From contig NC_080548.1 of the NCBI RefSeq assembly GCF_028640845.1, forward strand, positions 11,397,314 to 11,461,313: a stretch of DNA of 64,000 nucleotides. Direction: 5' to 3'. Below are positions 10,850 to 21,999 of this stretch, in pieces. Each line of letters begins with the position of its first letter. Position 1 is the first letter of the stretch. Origin of the DNA: Ahaetulla prasina (taxonomy: Eukaryota > Chordata > Lepidosauria > Squamata > Colubridae). The position numbers and the translations under genes are program-made. The notes under the pieces were generated by a model. That model was given only the letters and a program-made list of their open reading frames with translations, was not told where the DNA came from and searched no databases.

Positions 10850-11570
10850 CAGATGGTCTTTGTTTAAGTGCTCACTTAGCAGCCATTCAAATTATACCGG
10901 ACCACCCCCAGAGCTACTTACAAATCAGCTGTGGACTTCTAATGACTGCACTCCCCACCCCCCAACCTGTGGTCATGTGATCACTTTTTTGACACTTGGC
11001 AATCAGCTTCCATATACATCAGTTTGCAATATGCCATGGTCATGTGACTGCAATTTTTGGTGTTTTCTGGTGTTTACTTCCAGTTTCTAGCAAAAAAATG
11101 CCCACTGAGTCATTAAATGACAGTGGAGTTCACTTAATGACCATGGTGTTTGCTTAATGACCAATGCAAAAAAGGTTGTAAAATCAGGCACGGTCATGTG
11201 GTGACTCACTGACAGACGCCATAACTTATCACTGTAATTTCAGGTTCAATTACAGTTGTAAGGTGGTATTCAGCAGGTTCTGACCAGTTCTGGAGAACCG
11301 GTGGTGGGAATTTTGAGTAGTTTGGAGAACCGGTAAATACCACCTCTGTCTGGCCCTGCCCCATCTATTCCCTGCCTCCCAAGTCCCAGCTGATCAGGAG
11401 GGAATGGGGATTTTGCAGTAATCTTCTCCTGGAGTGGGGTGGGAATGGAGATTTTACAGTATCCTTCCCCTGCCACACCCATCAAGCCACGCCCACAGAA
11501 CCGTTAGTAAAAAAAAATTGAATCCCACCACTGGTGTAAGTCTAGGTCTTAGGACTACCTATATACTGTA
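10850..11570. repeat. pogo-like MITE interrupted by a hAT MITE
   Basis: Starts CAGATGGTCTTTGTTTAAG. The other terminus (TCTTAGGACTACCTATA) lies beyond the hAT element at 11263..11533, showing that the hAT inserted into the older element. Confidence 0.78.
11263..11533. repeat. hAT MITE, ACCGGTT family, nested
   Basis: Contains GGTGGTATTCAGCAGGTTC at the left, GGAGAACCGGTAAATACCAC inside and AATCCCACCACTG at the right, closely resembling 557..876. The flanks TTGTAAG and GTGTAAG are imperfectly similar. Confidence 0.75.
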
Positions 11571-11794
11571 TGTAAACATATGTAAACCTGGGGGCAATTT
11601 GTTCTGGGTAAGATTCTACCAAGATACTTTGGCTGACCAGCTGCTTATTTATTTTTTTAATTACTTATTTATTCAGTTTATATGGTGCCCATCGCAAATT
11701 CACGACTGTAAAAAAAGACCTTTCAATCAGAGTTTATAAGTCTATAAGTTTATAATTTTATTTATAAATTTATAATTTATTTATCATTTTATAG

Positions 11795-11935
11795 TCTATA
11801 AGGGTGCATAAGAGCACAAACGTGCCTACCGTTCCTGTCCTACTGTTGCCTTCATGCTTATACTTATGTATGGTGTTATGACAAATAAAATAAATACAAA
11901 TTAAAATTAAAAAATAAATAAAACAAATGAATGTT
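11795..11935 (+). repeat. LINE family 2 3' UTR fragment near the splice donor
   Basis: Matches the 3' UTR of family 2 (GTGCATAAGAGCAC, CGTGCCTACCGTTCCTGTCC) and ends in an A/T-rich tail (AAAATAAATAAAACAAATG). It is antisense to the AP-2 gene and ends within about 20 bp of the donor at 11947-11946. Confidence 0.8.
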
Positions 11936-11947
11936 GTGCATTCCTAC

Positions 11948-12176
11948 CGCCGAAGGACACCACCAAGGAGTGAAGCGTTGAGGCATTCTGGGGGCGAGAG
12001 CCTCCTCTGAACTTCACCGACTGTCACTTTGTACTTGGAGGTGGAGCTGAGGAGGGACAATCGTCCAGGAACAGAGCAGAAGACTTCGTTTGGATTGGTC
12101 ACCCCTCCTATCAAGGTGTCCTTGTTCATGGTCAGGGAAGAGATGGTGGTCCCATTGGCCTTCGAAGGGATGGGCA
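11948..12176 (-). CDS. TFAP2E: AP-2 transcription factor, internal exon (229 nt), probable TFAP2E
   Basis: Read on the minus strand, this exon starts after a good polypyrimidine tract and acceptor (TTTTTTCTGCTCTTCCAG) and ends at CGGCG before GTAGGA. It has 75 full codons and a split codon at each end. Residues 1-30 form a variable linker (PIPSKANG, then [15 protein letters not shown]). Residues 31-75 are the near-invariant AP-2 block: [45 protein letters not shown]. This is the start of the conserved DNA-binding/dimerisation domain. The reading phase joins to the 119-nt exon without change. There are no stops or frameshifts, so the gene looks functional. TVGEVQRRL and GGVLRR exclude the TFAP2D-like pattern. 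The exons for the transactivation domain are not visible upstream. Confidence 0.95.
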
Positions 12177-13089
12177 CTGGAAGAGCAGAAAAAATGAAGG
12201 ATGAAGGAGTGACAGCTATAATGAAGCATGGGTTCATTTAGGATTAAGCCATAATAACACAGCCATGGAATAAGACTCCTAAACAGGGCACCAGATCAGG
12301 CCAGGTTCAATATGGAGAACAGTCCTTCAGCAAAATCATTCCAATTCATCAACATTTTTGTCAGTAGTGGAGACATAAAGTCCTTAAGATGTCCAAAGTC
12401 TCACCTTTGTTCTTATGAATGTTTAATGTTGAAAAAAGAATGTGAGAAAGACCAGTGTTAACTAGTAAGAGCAAAGACAAAGACTAAACACTGAATACCT
12501 TTTCAGCATAAAATAAACTTCTAAAAAAGTTCAAAACTGGAAAAGGAGACACGTTTGGCAGAGAAGTCATGTCTAATATAAGATCATTGCCTCTAAAAAC
12601 AAATTTTATTGGTTTTACAGCAGAACGAGTAGATTTTTTTTGAAGTTCCAATATTATTGGAATAGATTCCAATAATATTTATCAATCCCAATTAACTCAA
12701 TTGTTATTTGCCAATTTCTGAGACGTGAGACAATATTAGATCTCCGGTTGTGGATGGATTGCCATTCTCATGAGCCTATCATTGTCTTGTCTGGTTGGGG
12801 TTCCCAACCAGGTGTATCCACAGGTGTGACCCTTGTGGCTACCATCTTGACTTTTTTGAATGTGGCCTGTGGACATCCCTGGAGCTGAAGGAGATTGACA
12901 ACCTAGAACAATCTTCAATTAATAGTATTTCTCATCTTCAACCTACATAGATGGACGTGCCACTGGTGCAGAAATGCACCATTCCTATGTTCTGGTGGCT
13001 TGTATCGGAGTTAAATTACATGGTATAATTCACATCAAGGTAGGATTTGGGGACAAAAGTCCAGGGTGTCTAAGAAAAATGATCTGGTG
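12177..13089. other. presumed upstream AP-2 intron
   Basis: Nothing recognisable. A minus-strand frame at 12484..12672 has no family match. The short AP-2 exon expected upstream was looked for by eye and not found. Confidence 0.5.
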
Positions 13090-13204
13090 CAGAGGAGGGC
13101 AACTATGGCTCCTTTATGACCTATGGACTTCAACTCCCAGAATTCCTGAGCCAACATGGGGTTGAAGTCCATCAGTCGTAAAGGGGCCCTAGTTGCCCAC
13201 CTTG
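13090..13204. repeat. hAT MITE, palindromic family, decayed
   Basis: The inner inverted pair GGACTTCAACTCCCAGAATTC and GGGTTGAAGTCCATCAGTCG is clear. The end motifs AGGGCAACTATGGC and CCTAGTTGCCCACCTTG are inverted copies. Confidence 0.65.
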
Positions 13205-13269
13205 ATCTGCAGGGTCTTCCAGTTTGGCAGGTCACTTTGTTACTATTCATAAGAAAGTAAAACAATATA

Positions 13270-13555
13270 CAGCTAATCCTCAACTCGCAATCACAACTGC
13301 TTTCCAAACTTATGACATTAAGCAATGCAGTCATTTTATGAGTTGTGCCTGATTTTATGACTGTTTTACCATGGCTCTTTAGAAAGTCACCACAATCACT
13401 AAGTGAATCCAGCTCCCACTCCCCCAACTTTGTTTGTTGGAGACCAGACACAAAATCTGCAAAGCCCACAAGTGGCTTTTTTTAGCACTGTCTAACTTTG
13501 AATGGTTGCTAAATATTTGGTTGTAAATAACTGGTTGTAAGTTGAAGACGACCTG
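13270..13555. repeat. pogo-like MITE with TA flanks
   Basis: CAGCTAATCCTCAACTCGC at one end and AAGTTGAAGACGACCTG at the other, with TA directly outside both termini. Confidence 0.8.
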
Positions 13556-13626
13556 TATATTACTGTACACTGAATGGGAGTCTCATAAAACAAACTGAGA
13601 ACGTGAAATTTCTTAACCGTGTAGGG

Positions 13627-13748
13627 CAGGGGTCTACAAACTTGGCTCTTTTAAGACTTGTGGACTTCAACTCCCAGAGAAAGCTGGCTGAGGAACTCTG
13701 GGAGTTGAAGTCCACAAGTCTTAAAAGAGCCAAGTTTGCAGACCCCTG
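13627..13748. repeat. hAT MITE, palindromic, perfect 8-bp duplication
   Basis: CAGGGGTCTACAAACTTGGC to GCAGACCCCTG, almost a perfect palindrome about a GAGAAAGCTGGCTGAGG centre. GTGTAGGG flanks both sides (13619-13626, 13749-13756). Confidence 0.92.
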
Positions 13749-13756
13749 GTGTAGGG

Positions 13757-14578
13757 TGTGTATGTAGGGAGGTGAAGCTGCTTATCCTTACTTTGTGGGG
13801 TGAATGAAATAACAATGGCAGCTACTGAGTGGACAAGTAGGGGAGAAAGACCTGAGACATATCGGTCTGAACCGAAAGGAAGAGAATAGCAATTAGATTG
13901 CTCGACATCCACACCTGCCATGGCACTACAGGCTATGAACTCAATTCACTCAAATTGCCAAGCTAACTCCTGAATATGAATGGGTTAATCTGAAGAGATC
14001 TCGTTTGGACTACAAGAACTCAACCATCCCCATCGGCATCTGACGTAGAACTCAGACAAGAGAAGCTCAGGATCAAATTTGCACACTTTGGGCCACTGTT
14101 TTTCACCCCAGTGTATCTCAGGGGGCTTTTATGGGGTGAAATGATGGGCAGCCTGCATAAGCTTCTTTGGAAGGAAAAATACAACATACGCACAATAAAT
14201 AAATAACTCCAAGGAATTCTTATTATTTAGTTCCTGGCCAAAACTTTCTTAAAACCACCAAAGAACCATCAAAGAAACACCGAAAACACTCCCACCAACA
14301 CTAGTATATAAAAATAAGAGCAAATCCCACTCCCTTTTAGCTCTGATGATATTATCTAGTTTGGTAATTAAATGTCAGCAAGAAAACCACCAAGCTCAGA
14401 GAATAGTAAGGACCCCACAGCTCTCTTAAAACTTTTTAGTATGCTATAAAACTTTGGAACACACAGTTCTACAAATCCCCTCTTTTGATAAAAAAAAATA
14501 AAGCGGAAACTTCCTCACTCGTAACCTTTAATTTGCTTTGATAACAAGATCAGGAACAAAAGTTGTTTTCCTCTACAT
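13757..14578. other. no recognised gene
   Basis: No long frame and no clear repeat apart from short A-rich patches. Confidence 0.45.
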
Positions 14579-14705
14579 CAGTGTTTCTCAAACTTGCCAA
14601 GTTTCTGATCGGCCAACTTCAACTCCCACAGTTCCCTAACCAGCACGAGGAATTCTGGGAGCTGAAATCCACTCATTTTAAAGTTGCCACGTTTGAGGAA
14701 CACAG
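14579..14705. repeat. hAT MITE, palindromic family, older copy
   Basis: CAGTGTTTCTCAAACTTGCC to GTTTGAGGAACACAG, flanked by CTCTACAT on both sides (14571-14578, 14706-14713). The arms are diverged but the duplication is perfect. Confidence 0.88.
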
Positions 14706-14950
14706 CTCTACATCAGGTATATAGTATGTGATGCCTGGGAACATACAATCAGTTGTACAAAAACAACTTACATAACCTACAGTTGTTACGCAGCAAAGGA
14801 TAGAGATATCTGATTAAGTGGGGTGACCCATTTTGCAGCCAATAAAATGTATCCTTGTGAATGCAGAAGCTCATCCTGAATAGTGAAGTATGAATTAAGA
14901 ATTTAGACAGTGTCCATGTCACGTGGCTTCCCAACCAGGACTGCTTATAT

Positions 14951-15085
14951 CAGGGGTCTCCAACCTTGCTCCTTTTTAGACTTGGGGACTTCAACTCTCA
15001 GAGTCCCCCAGCCCGCAAAGCTGGCTGGGGGACTCTGGGAGTTGAAGTCCCCAAGTCTTAAAGAGACCAAGGTTGGAGACCCCTG
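14951..15085. repeat. hAT MITE, palindromic, perfect 8-bp duplication
   Basis: CAGGGGTCTCCAACCTTGCT to GGTTGGAGACCCCTG, flanked by GCTTATAT (14943-14950, 15086-15093). The long hairpin gives an open frame on both strands, which is not a gene. Confidence 0.92.
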
Positions 15086-15272
15086 GCTTATATGAATGGT
15101 AGAGAAGGTTTTCAAAGCAATCCCCCTTTTGGAGGGAATAAAAACCAATATTTCCATATTAGCTCAGACTAGGATGAAGAAATGTGTCAGTTGTGGTTTG
15201 TCTCCCTTTTTCATTTTTCAGTTCTAAGGTTACCGAATCCTCTTTCAGTTTGTTTTTAAAAAGCATGCATTA

Positions 15273-15606
15273 CAGACAGCCCTCAATGTATTCATTCATT
15301 TGGAGACTGTTCAAAGTTACGACAGCACTCAAAACAGTGACATGATCAAAATTTGGGTGCTTGGCAAGCAGCATGTATTTACAACGTGTATTGCAACATG
15401 CTAGGATCATATGGTTGTTACTTGCGACCTCCCCAGCTGGCTTCTGACATGCTAAGTCAATGGGGGAAGCCAGATTCACTGAATTGCAGTGATTCACTTA
15501 ACAACCATGGAAAAAAGGGTCGTAAGATTGGGTGTGATTCACTTAACAATCGCCTTGCTTAGCAAGCAAAATTCTTGTCTCAATTGTCATCGTAACTTGA
15601 GGATTA
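15273..15606. repeat. pogo-like MITE
   Basis: CAGACAGCCCTCAATGTATTC preceded by TA. Inner segments GACATGCTAAGTCAATGGGG and CGTAACTTGAGGATTAG mark the other end. Confidence 0.75.
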
Positions 15607-18417
15607 GGTCATTGTTAGGTCATTCTGTGCATAATTCTTTTAACATGCCCATTTGGTTTGTGATTTTGCTGAATATACAGTTTTTGCCAATAAAAATAAT
15701 AATGCCATAGGGTCCTGCACTTTTGTACATAGTTTTCAGGTGAATTTCCCTGGTATGCTTTTTTTTTAAAAATTTTTTTGACAAGCTGTACTAAAAAAAT
15801 CTTGTAATGCATTTTGTTTGTTTCACAATTTTTAAAAGATCCATTAAAATAAAACCAACTTCATTTGTCATTTACAACTTCTCTTAAAATGCAATATTTT
15901 AATCCTAATTTATCTTAATGCATGTATATTTCCTTGATGTATAGATCCTGATGCTTTGCACATTTATAAATATGAATTTCCCCCTTCCTTAAACTGGATG
16001 AAGACCTGACTCTTGGTTTCAATTACAGCCTAGTTCTTTAATCAGTTTGGGTGTTTAATAAGATTTTAATAGCTACTTTGGCTACTAGTTTACTGCTTGT
16101 ACTTTCAGTTATTATGAGCCCAGTTCAAATTGGGTTTATATGCAGTCCAATTACAATAATACCATATTAGATTTGTAACTGATATAATTCCTTTAATTCA
16201 AGCAGATAGAATCCAGCAGTCACCAGTTTTTGAACGCTGAGGAAACTTTTGTTATGGCATTTTCGGAAGTTTCTGAAACAGGTGTTGATTTATGGATCTG
16301 CCTTATGTTTTAAATATATTTTGAATTGACATGTTTTGAATTATCTGTAAACACATGTGGTTAGTAACCATTTGGTAAGTCTCCTTCTGGATTAAATCTA
16401 CGCCATGGCATATGTCAAGAATGTTCTTTTTTGACTTTTGATTTTAATAGTTCTTGCTTGGAACTATCAGGAATCCTAAAATTATTAAGAAGCTCATAAT
16501 GGTGGATCATAATATTTGAACTTTGTAAAACACTTTATTTTCAGAGCTCTAATTTAATCATTGTGGAAAAAATGAAATATTAGTATCAATCAATCAGAAT
16601 TTATTACAGTCATAGACCAGAGACCCTACATTATCACTATTATTAAGCAGATACTGGGTTAGATTGCAATGGCATTACACTGTTACAACCATTAATTGAT
16701 AAAATATTTATAATCTGTCTCACAAATAACCTGTATCAGCGTAACTAACCAGTCTTCCCTTCCCTTTTTTTCCCCTCTTATGCCAGTTTAAATCCTACAT
16801 CAGAATCGACAATCCGTGCTTCTGCTGAAGCGAACCCGTTCTTTTAATAAGATTTTTTTAGTCTGAAAAGCTGTTGCCAACTTCCTTCAGATCTATAACA
16901 GGGAAAGCAGATGAATGGCATGTTATGTTTTATAGAGATTTATGTTTATGCTTTGTTTACCTGGAAATAGATTCCTAGAAACTCTCACAAGTGGTAAATT
17001 TGATCACATATTATATAGGGACACAACAGAAAGGAGATAAACAAGTTGATTAATTAAGTTGTTTTAATGCCTAGAAATTCTCGCAACTGGCAAATTTCAC
17101 AATGTATTAAAATAAGGATTCAACGGAAAGAAGATTTTAAAAGTTGATTAAAGTTATCTTAGTCAAATAATTCAGTTAATGATTTGCGCTTTAGGTTGTG
17201 TTTTGAAGCTTTGTTTATCTGAGTATAGATTCTTAGGAACTCTCACTGGTAGAAATTTGACAATATATTAAATAGAGACAAAATGGAAAGAAGATAAACA
17301 ATGGTTGGTAAAGTCCTATCAGGATTAGGGTTAATTGGGCTTTTGATAATCTCATTATTTTGGATCAACTTTGTTCTGATAGGGCTGTTTTAAAATGTTT
17401 GTAGAACTTAGAACTGATTTTGATTTCTCTGAGAATTCTTCTTCCTGTATTAGTTAAGTCCCTTTTATTCAGATTGTTTTGCTTTGATCTCATTTTGAAA
17501 TCCCAGGGCTTTTTGAAGGGTTCTAAAGCAGTGATCTTTTTCTTAAGAAGTTGAAGGAAGTTGATAGGATTGATATGAATTCTCTCCCTACACAGCCTTT
17601 GGAATAACAACATTCTGTTTTTATTAAACCAGCGGAAGGTTGCTTTAAAAGAATAGGAAAGTCATTTCCTTTTATCTTAAGTGAGGTTAATACAGCAGAA
17701 AAATTCTTTCACATATTCTGGATATCCAAGGGAATGTTTAATAAGGGTTATTGCTTATTGGAGATGCAATTCAGGAATTGAAATATTAATTCACATGGTC
17801 TGGATTTGTTTTTGTATACCACATTCAGGGTTGAAATTGATAGGACTATAAATATTGATGTAGTCTTGTGTTCCTTTTCCATTCTTTATTTTATTTTACT
17901 TCTGTTTACACTCCTTTCATTTTCTTCCTTTTTAGTATTGTAAACAGATAGAGTAGCTCCACGGAGAGATAGGTGGCAAATAGATTTAAACAACAACAAC
18001 AGCAACAACAGCAACAGTAATAATCATAATCATAATGATAATAATATGATTTTAGATTAATTGTACATAAAGGAAATCTGTATTTTGTGGGCTAGATTCC
18101 CTGTCTCTAACTTTCAGATATTGTGATTGTTTTGTGCACAGGTATGGTTAAAATAATTATTATCCAAAATTGGAAGGCTAAATCTACACATTGATTTGCA
18201 GCCACAACATACGTACAGTCAGTCAAAATTTAAATTGTCCAAAGACCCCAGGAAAGGATCAAATTTTTGGAGTTGTTTTGTTTTTGAGATTGTCTTTTTC
18301 CTTGCTCTCCTAATTATAACACAATGTTTTGTTAATTGTAGTATGAACTTCTTCCCCCTCCCTCGCTAATTAGTTTGATGCTATAAAAAGACGTTTTTAA
18401 AAAAGAGTTTAAAACTG
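15607..18417. other. AT-rich, probable old retroposon debris, no gene
   Basis: A 2.8-kb AT-rich stretch with no convincing coding sequence. The longest frame (17613..17365, minus, lysine/asparagine-rich) matches nothing I know. Segments near 16970, 17070 and 17230 resemble one another (variants of ATTCCTAGAAACTCTCACAA), suggesting a degraded tandem or repeated unit. Confidence 0.5.
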
Positions 18418-18941
18418 CAGGTAGTTCTCAACTTACAACCATTCATTTAGTGACCTTCAAAATTACAGTGGCACTGAAAAATGTGACTTATACAACCAGT
18501 TCTTACCCTTACAACCGACCCAGCATCCTGATGGTCACATTGACCAAAATTTGGTTGCTTGGCATCTGGCATGTATTTCCAAGGGTTGTAGCATCGTGGG
18601 GTCATGTGATGGCCATTTGTGACCTTCTCATCCAACTTCTGGTGGGTGAAGTTACCAGGGAAAGCCAGATTTACTCCAAGACCACAACCCTGCAGTTATT
18701 TGCTCAACAACCACAGTCTCTGTTACGTTCAGGCAATGAAGAGGCAGGAGACGATACAAGTGACAACAGCTCTTTGGTTTATTGTGATCCCAGCAAAAGC
18801 CAACAGGCAAAAACCCCTCTTTAAATAGTATTTTGGCTGAGGCATCAGCCAATCAGCAACGTGCATTTTCCCGCCCAAATTTCCTCCTAAAATTCAAATA
18901 CATTACAGTCTCAATTTGTGGTCGTAAGCTGACTACCTATA
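18418..18941. repeat. pogo-like MITE split by a solo LTR
   Basis: CAGGTAGTTCTCAACTTAC at 18418 and GTCGTAAGCTGACTACCTA at 18921 belong to one element. The 187-bp LTR sits between ACAACCACAGTCTC and GTCTCAATTTGTGG. Confidence 0.82.
18721..18907 (-). mobile_element. very short solo LTR with 5-bp target duplication
   Basis: On the minus strand the 187-bp unit begins TGTAATGTATTTG and ends CTGAACGTAACA (TG...CA). It has CTGATTGGCTGAT (CCAAT box), then TATTTAAAGAGG (TATA-like), then CAATAAACC (poly-A signal), in promoter-to-terminator order. GTCTC flanks both sides (18716-18720, 18908-18912). Internal genes are absent. The retroelement family cannot be named from the LTR alone. Confidence 0.83.
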
Positions 18942-19001
18942 TTTTAAAAACTTAAGATTCCCAATGTGCACTGAGCTTTTAGAATTGCTTATTCCTTTTC
19001 A

Positions 19002-19356
19002 GAGGGACACGGTAGCTCAGTGGCTAAGACACTGAGCTTGTCGATCAAAAGGTCAGCAGTTCAGTGGTTCGAATCCCGAGTGCTGCATAACAGGGTGAGC
19101 TCCCGTTACTTGTCCCAGCTTCTGCCAACCAGACAGTTCGAAAGCACGTAAAAAATGCACGTAGAAAAATAGGGACCACCTTTGGTGGGAAGGTCACAGC
19201 GTTCTGTGCACCTTTGGCATTGAGTCATGCCGGCCACATGACCATGGAGACATCTTTGGATAGCACTGGCTCTTCAGCTTTGAAACGGAGATGAGCACCG
19301 CCCCCTAGAGTGGGGAATAACTAGCACATATGTGCGAGAGGAACCTTTACCTTTAC
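19002..19356 (+). repeat. full-length tRNA-derived SINE (Sauria/Squam type)
   Basis: The tRNA-like head has an A box (TAGCTCAGTGGCTAAGA) and an exact B box (GGTTCGAATCC), followed by a body with GTCATGCCGGCCACATGACC and a 3' end of (ACCTTT)n-type repeats. A 14-bp duplication CTTATTCCTTTTCA flanks it (18988-19001, 19357-19370), so the copy is intact. Related copies: 25005, 25384 and 34972. The Bov-B-tailed Sauria/Squam assignment is from memory. Confidence 0.9.
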
Positions 19357-19370
19357 CTTATTCCTTTTCA

Positions 19371-20004
19371 CGCACAATTTTAAAGAAATATTTAGAAATG
19401 GATTCTTTTTTAGGTGCTTCTTTTGGAGGGGGAAAATGGAACATTGTTGGTTAGGTTTAGTAACGGTGTGTGCTAGAGTCCTTTTTCGCAAAGCATGAAA
19501 AGTATAGTAGCGATTCTCTACTTTCTTAGCCAGAGCCCAGGCACATGAGTAACGCATTGTACTTTTGGCCTCGGACACGAGACAACACTCCAATAGGCTA
19601 TGTCCCAGGGGCACCCACAGAAAGGAGTTAACTAATACAAGCAAGATGGTGGTTGTGGCCATGCAATCCAAGCTCCACCCTGTTTGCACATGCACCCATA
19701 TCACATGCACATACAATATAATGGTATGTGGGAATGACTTGGGAAACTGTGGGATGAGATGCTCCCTAGGAAGGATCAGATAAAAGTTGGGGGAAACCAC
19801 ATCTGAATAACAGGCAAAGAGAGAGAGTCCATCCTAGTTAATCAGGTGGTAAAAAGAGATGGCGAGAGTTTTGTATTGTCTGATTTGAAGGGATTCTGTT
19901 AATGTAGCCTTACAACGAAATAGAATCTGCTCATTTCTCTTGTCTGGTCTATTTGGGGGTCTTTCTCTCTCCCTCCTTCCCTCCCTCTCCCTCTCCCTCT
20001 CTCT
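19371..20004. other. no recognised gene
   Basis: A minus-strand frame (19800..19321) runs into the SINE and has no family match. The end at 19960-20004 is CT-rich low complexity. Confidence 0.45.
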
Positions 20005-20125
20005 TGTTGTGCCCTGTGATTCTTGACAAGTGTATCTTGTCTTTTTATATACACTGAGAGCATATGCACCAAGACAAATTCCTTGTGTGTCCAATAACAT
20101 TTGGCAAATAAAGAATTCCGTTCTA

Positions 20126-20128
<3 letters not shown>
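20005..20128 (+). repeat. CR1-type LINE 3' end
   Basis: Holds TACACTGAGAGCATATGCAC and CCAATAACATTTGGCAAATA followed by TTCCGTTCTATTC. The pentamer tail is short and passes into a CT/AC microsatellite. Confidence 0.82.

Positions 20129-20207
<79 letters not shown>
20129..20207. repeat. (TC)n(AC)n microsatellite
   Basis: A run of CT units changes at 20171 to AC units. It directly follows the LINE tail. Confidence 0.95.
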
Positions 20208-20211
<4 letters not shown>

Positions 20212-21115
20212 GGAATGTGGTGATCAAGGGAAGAGAGCTACACAAAGTCTGTCACTTGCCAAGCTTTCTAACCCTGTTTATTCCTGTTGGCTTTGATGGT
20301 GTTTTGGGTTTGTCCTTGTTTGATTACAGATGGTTTTATGCATGGGTTAAATTAAGCAACCATATTGGATTGAAATGAATGGAAAGATATATAAATATTT
20401 TAAATACATAAACCTAATACATTCTAATATATTAAAACCTATTAGGAAGATGTGGGTGCTGCAGAGGAGCACCGATATGACTTTGGAGAAGGAATTTGGC
20501 ATTAGCAAAACATGAAGGTAGCCTGGGAAAACCAGAAAGGTTCAGAAACAAACTCAGTGAGCCTCTCCTTGATTCTCTTTGGTTTATTTCATTCCATGTT
20601 CAAACAAGGCCGGTTGGACACCAAGACTAAGGATCCACCTATTCCTGAGCTTCTTTTGAATCCCGACGTAAAACATCTGGGGTAGAATTTAATTTCAAAG
20701 CAACAGATAATGTGCCTTGTCAATTGTTTTGACAAATGGAATTTATAGGGCGATACCTTTATGAATAATGCAATTTCTAGGCACATGTATTTGAGGGAAG
20801 ATTCAAATTACGTTTCCCCCCACCCCCCATAGCTATTAGATAGGTCATAGCAAGTCAAGAAAACCTGTTTGGCTGCTTTGACGCTTATTGGCCTTAGGAA
20901 GTGCAGTTGAAATCTTTCAGTCCCTACCTTTTTTAGGCGGCCTTTGCTTACCTTGTTCTAGAACTCCTTCCTCATTCATCTGTAATAGTCTATTCATTAT
21001 GTATGAAAAAGGATCATGCCTTATTCCGCCAGTTTAACATATGTACGATGTCGTTCATAATTTACACATTTCCTGCAATGGAAGTAAAGCAATCCTGATG
21101 TAATCTAATCTAATC
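20208..21115. other. no recognised gene
   Basis: No recognised coding or repeat signal. Ends in ATCTAATC repeats that form the hAT target at 21108-21115. Confidence 0.45.
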
Positions 21116-21179
21116 CAGGGGTCTCCAACCATGGCAACTTTAAGACTTGTGGACTTCAACTGAGGAATTCTGGGAGTTT

Positions 21180-21995
21180 TATTATTTTTATTTATTTATT
21201 TATTTGTCGCAACAGTATATATAAGCATAAGCAAGAAATAACTATATGATATATAATCATATATATAAGCATAAGTATGAAATAACTATATGAATTGGAT
21301 ACAATCAAAGGAAACAATAGGACAGGAACGGTAGGCACGCTGGTGCTCTTATGCACACCCCTTACAGACCTCTTAGGAATGGGGTAAGGTCAATAGTAGA
21401 TAGTTTTTGGTTAAAGCTTTGGGGGTTTTGGGAAGAGACCACAGAGTCAGGTAGTGCATTCCAGGCATTAACAACTCTGTTCCTGAAGTCATATTTTCTG
21501 CAATCAAGATTGAAGCGGTTCACATTAAGCTTAAATCTATTGTGTGCTCGTGTACTGTTGCAATTGAAGCTGAAGTAGTCTTCTACAGGAAGGACATTGT
21601 AACAGATGATTCTATGAGTTAAACTCAGGTCATGTCGAAGGTGGCAGAGTTCTAAATTTTCTAAACCCAGGATTTCAAGTCTGGTGGCATAAGATATTTT
21701 GTTGTATTCAGAGGAGTGGAGAATTCTTCTTGTAAAATATTTCTGGACACGCTCAATTGTATTAATGTCCAAAATGAGGTGTAGGTTCCAGACAGGCAAG
21801 CTGTATTCAAGAATTGGTCTAGCAAATGTTTTATATGTTCTGGTTAGTAGCGTAATCTTTCTAGAGAAGAAGCTAGGCAAGATTACGTTTACAACTCTTA
21901 AAGCCTTTTTTTGCGATGTAGTTGCAGTGGACTTTGGCACTTAGATCATTTGATATGAAAACTCCAAGGTTTTTAATGGGGTGAGGGTCATCTAC
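21180..21995 (-). pseudogene. CR1-like LINE 3' part (family 2)
   Basis: The minus-strand frame 21940..21362 gives 192 residues of the end of a LINE protein, including LTRTYKTFARPILEYSLPVW, ATRLEILGLENLELCHLRHD and VVNAWNALPDSVVSSQN. It lacks the YADD core. The 3' UTR and T/A tail are at the low-coordinate side. Confidence 0.87.
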
Positions 21996-21999
21996 AAGG

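Larger units (their letters stand above)
10629..11947 (-). other. TFAP2E: intron between the two AP-2 exons
   Basis: A 1,319-bp phase-2 intron (two bases of an arginine codon precede it) with donor GTAGGAATG and acceptor CCTGTTTTAG. It contains a pogo-like MITE with a nested hAT MITE and a LINE 3' fragment that stops about 10-20 bp from the donor. Confidence 0.9.

Noticed and set aside
19002..19080. A tRNA gene, from good A and B boxes
   Set aside because: The tRNA-like part is the head of a 355-bp SINE with a 14-bp target duplication. The same applies to the heads at 35300 and 56972.
19321..19800. A 159-codon minus-strand frame as a possible gene or LTR
   Set aside because: No family resemblance, it overlaps the SINE end, and no LTR termini or target duplication could be shown.
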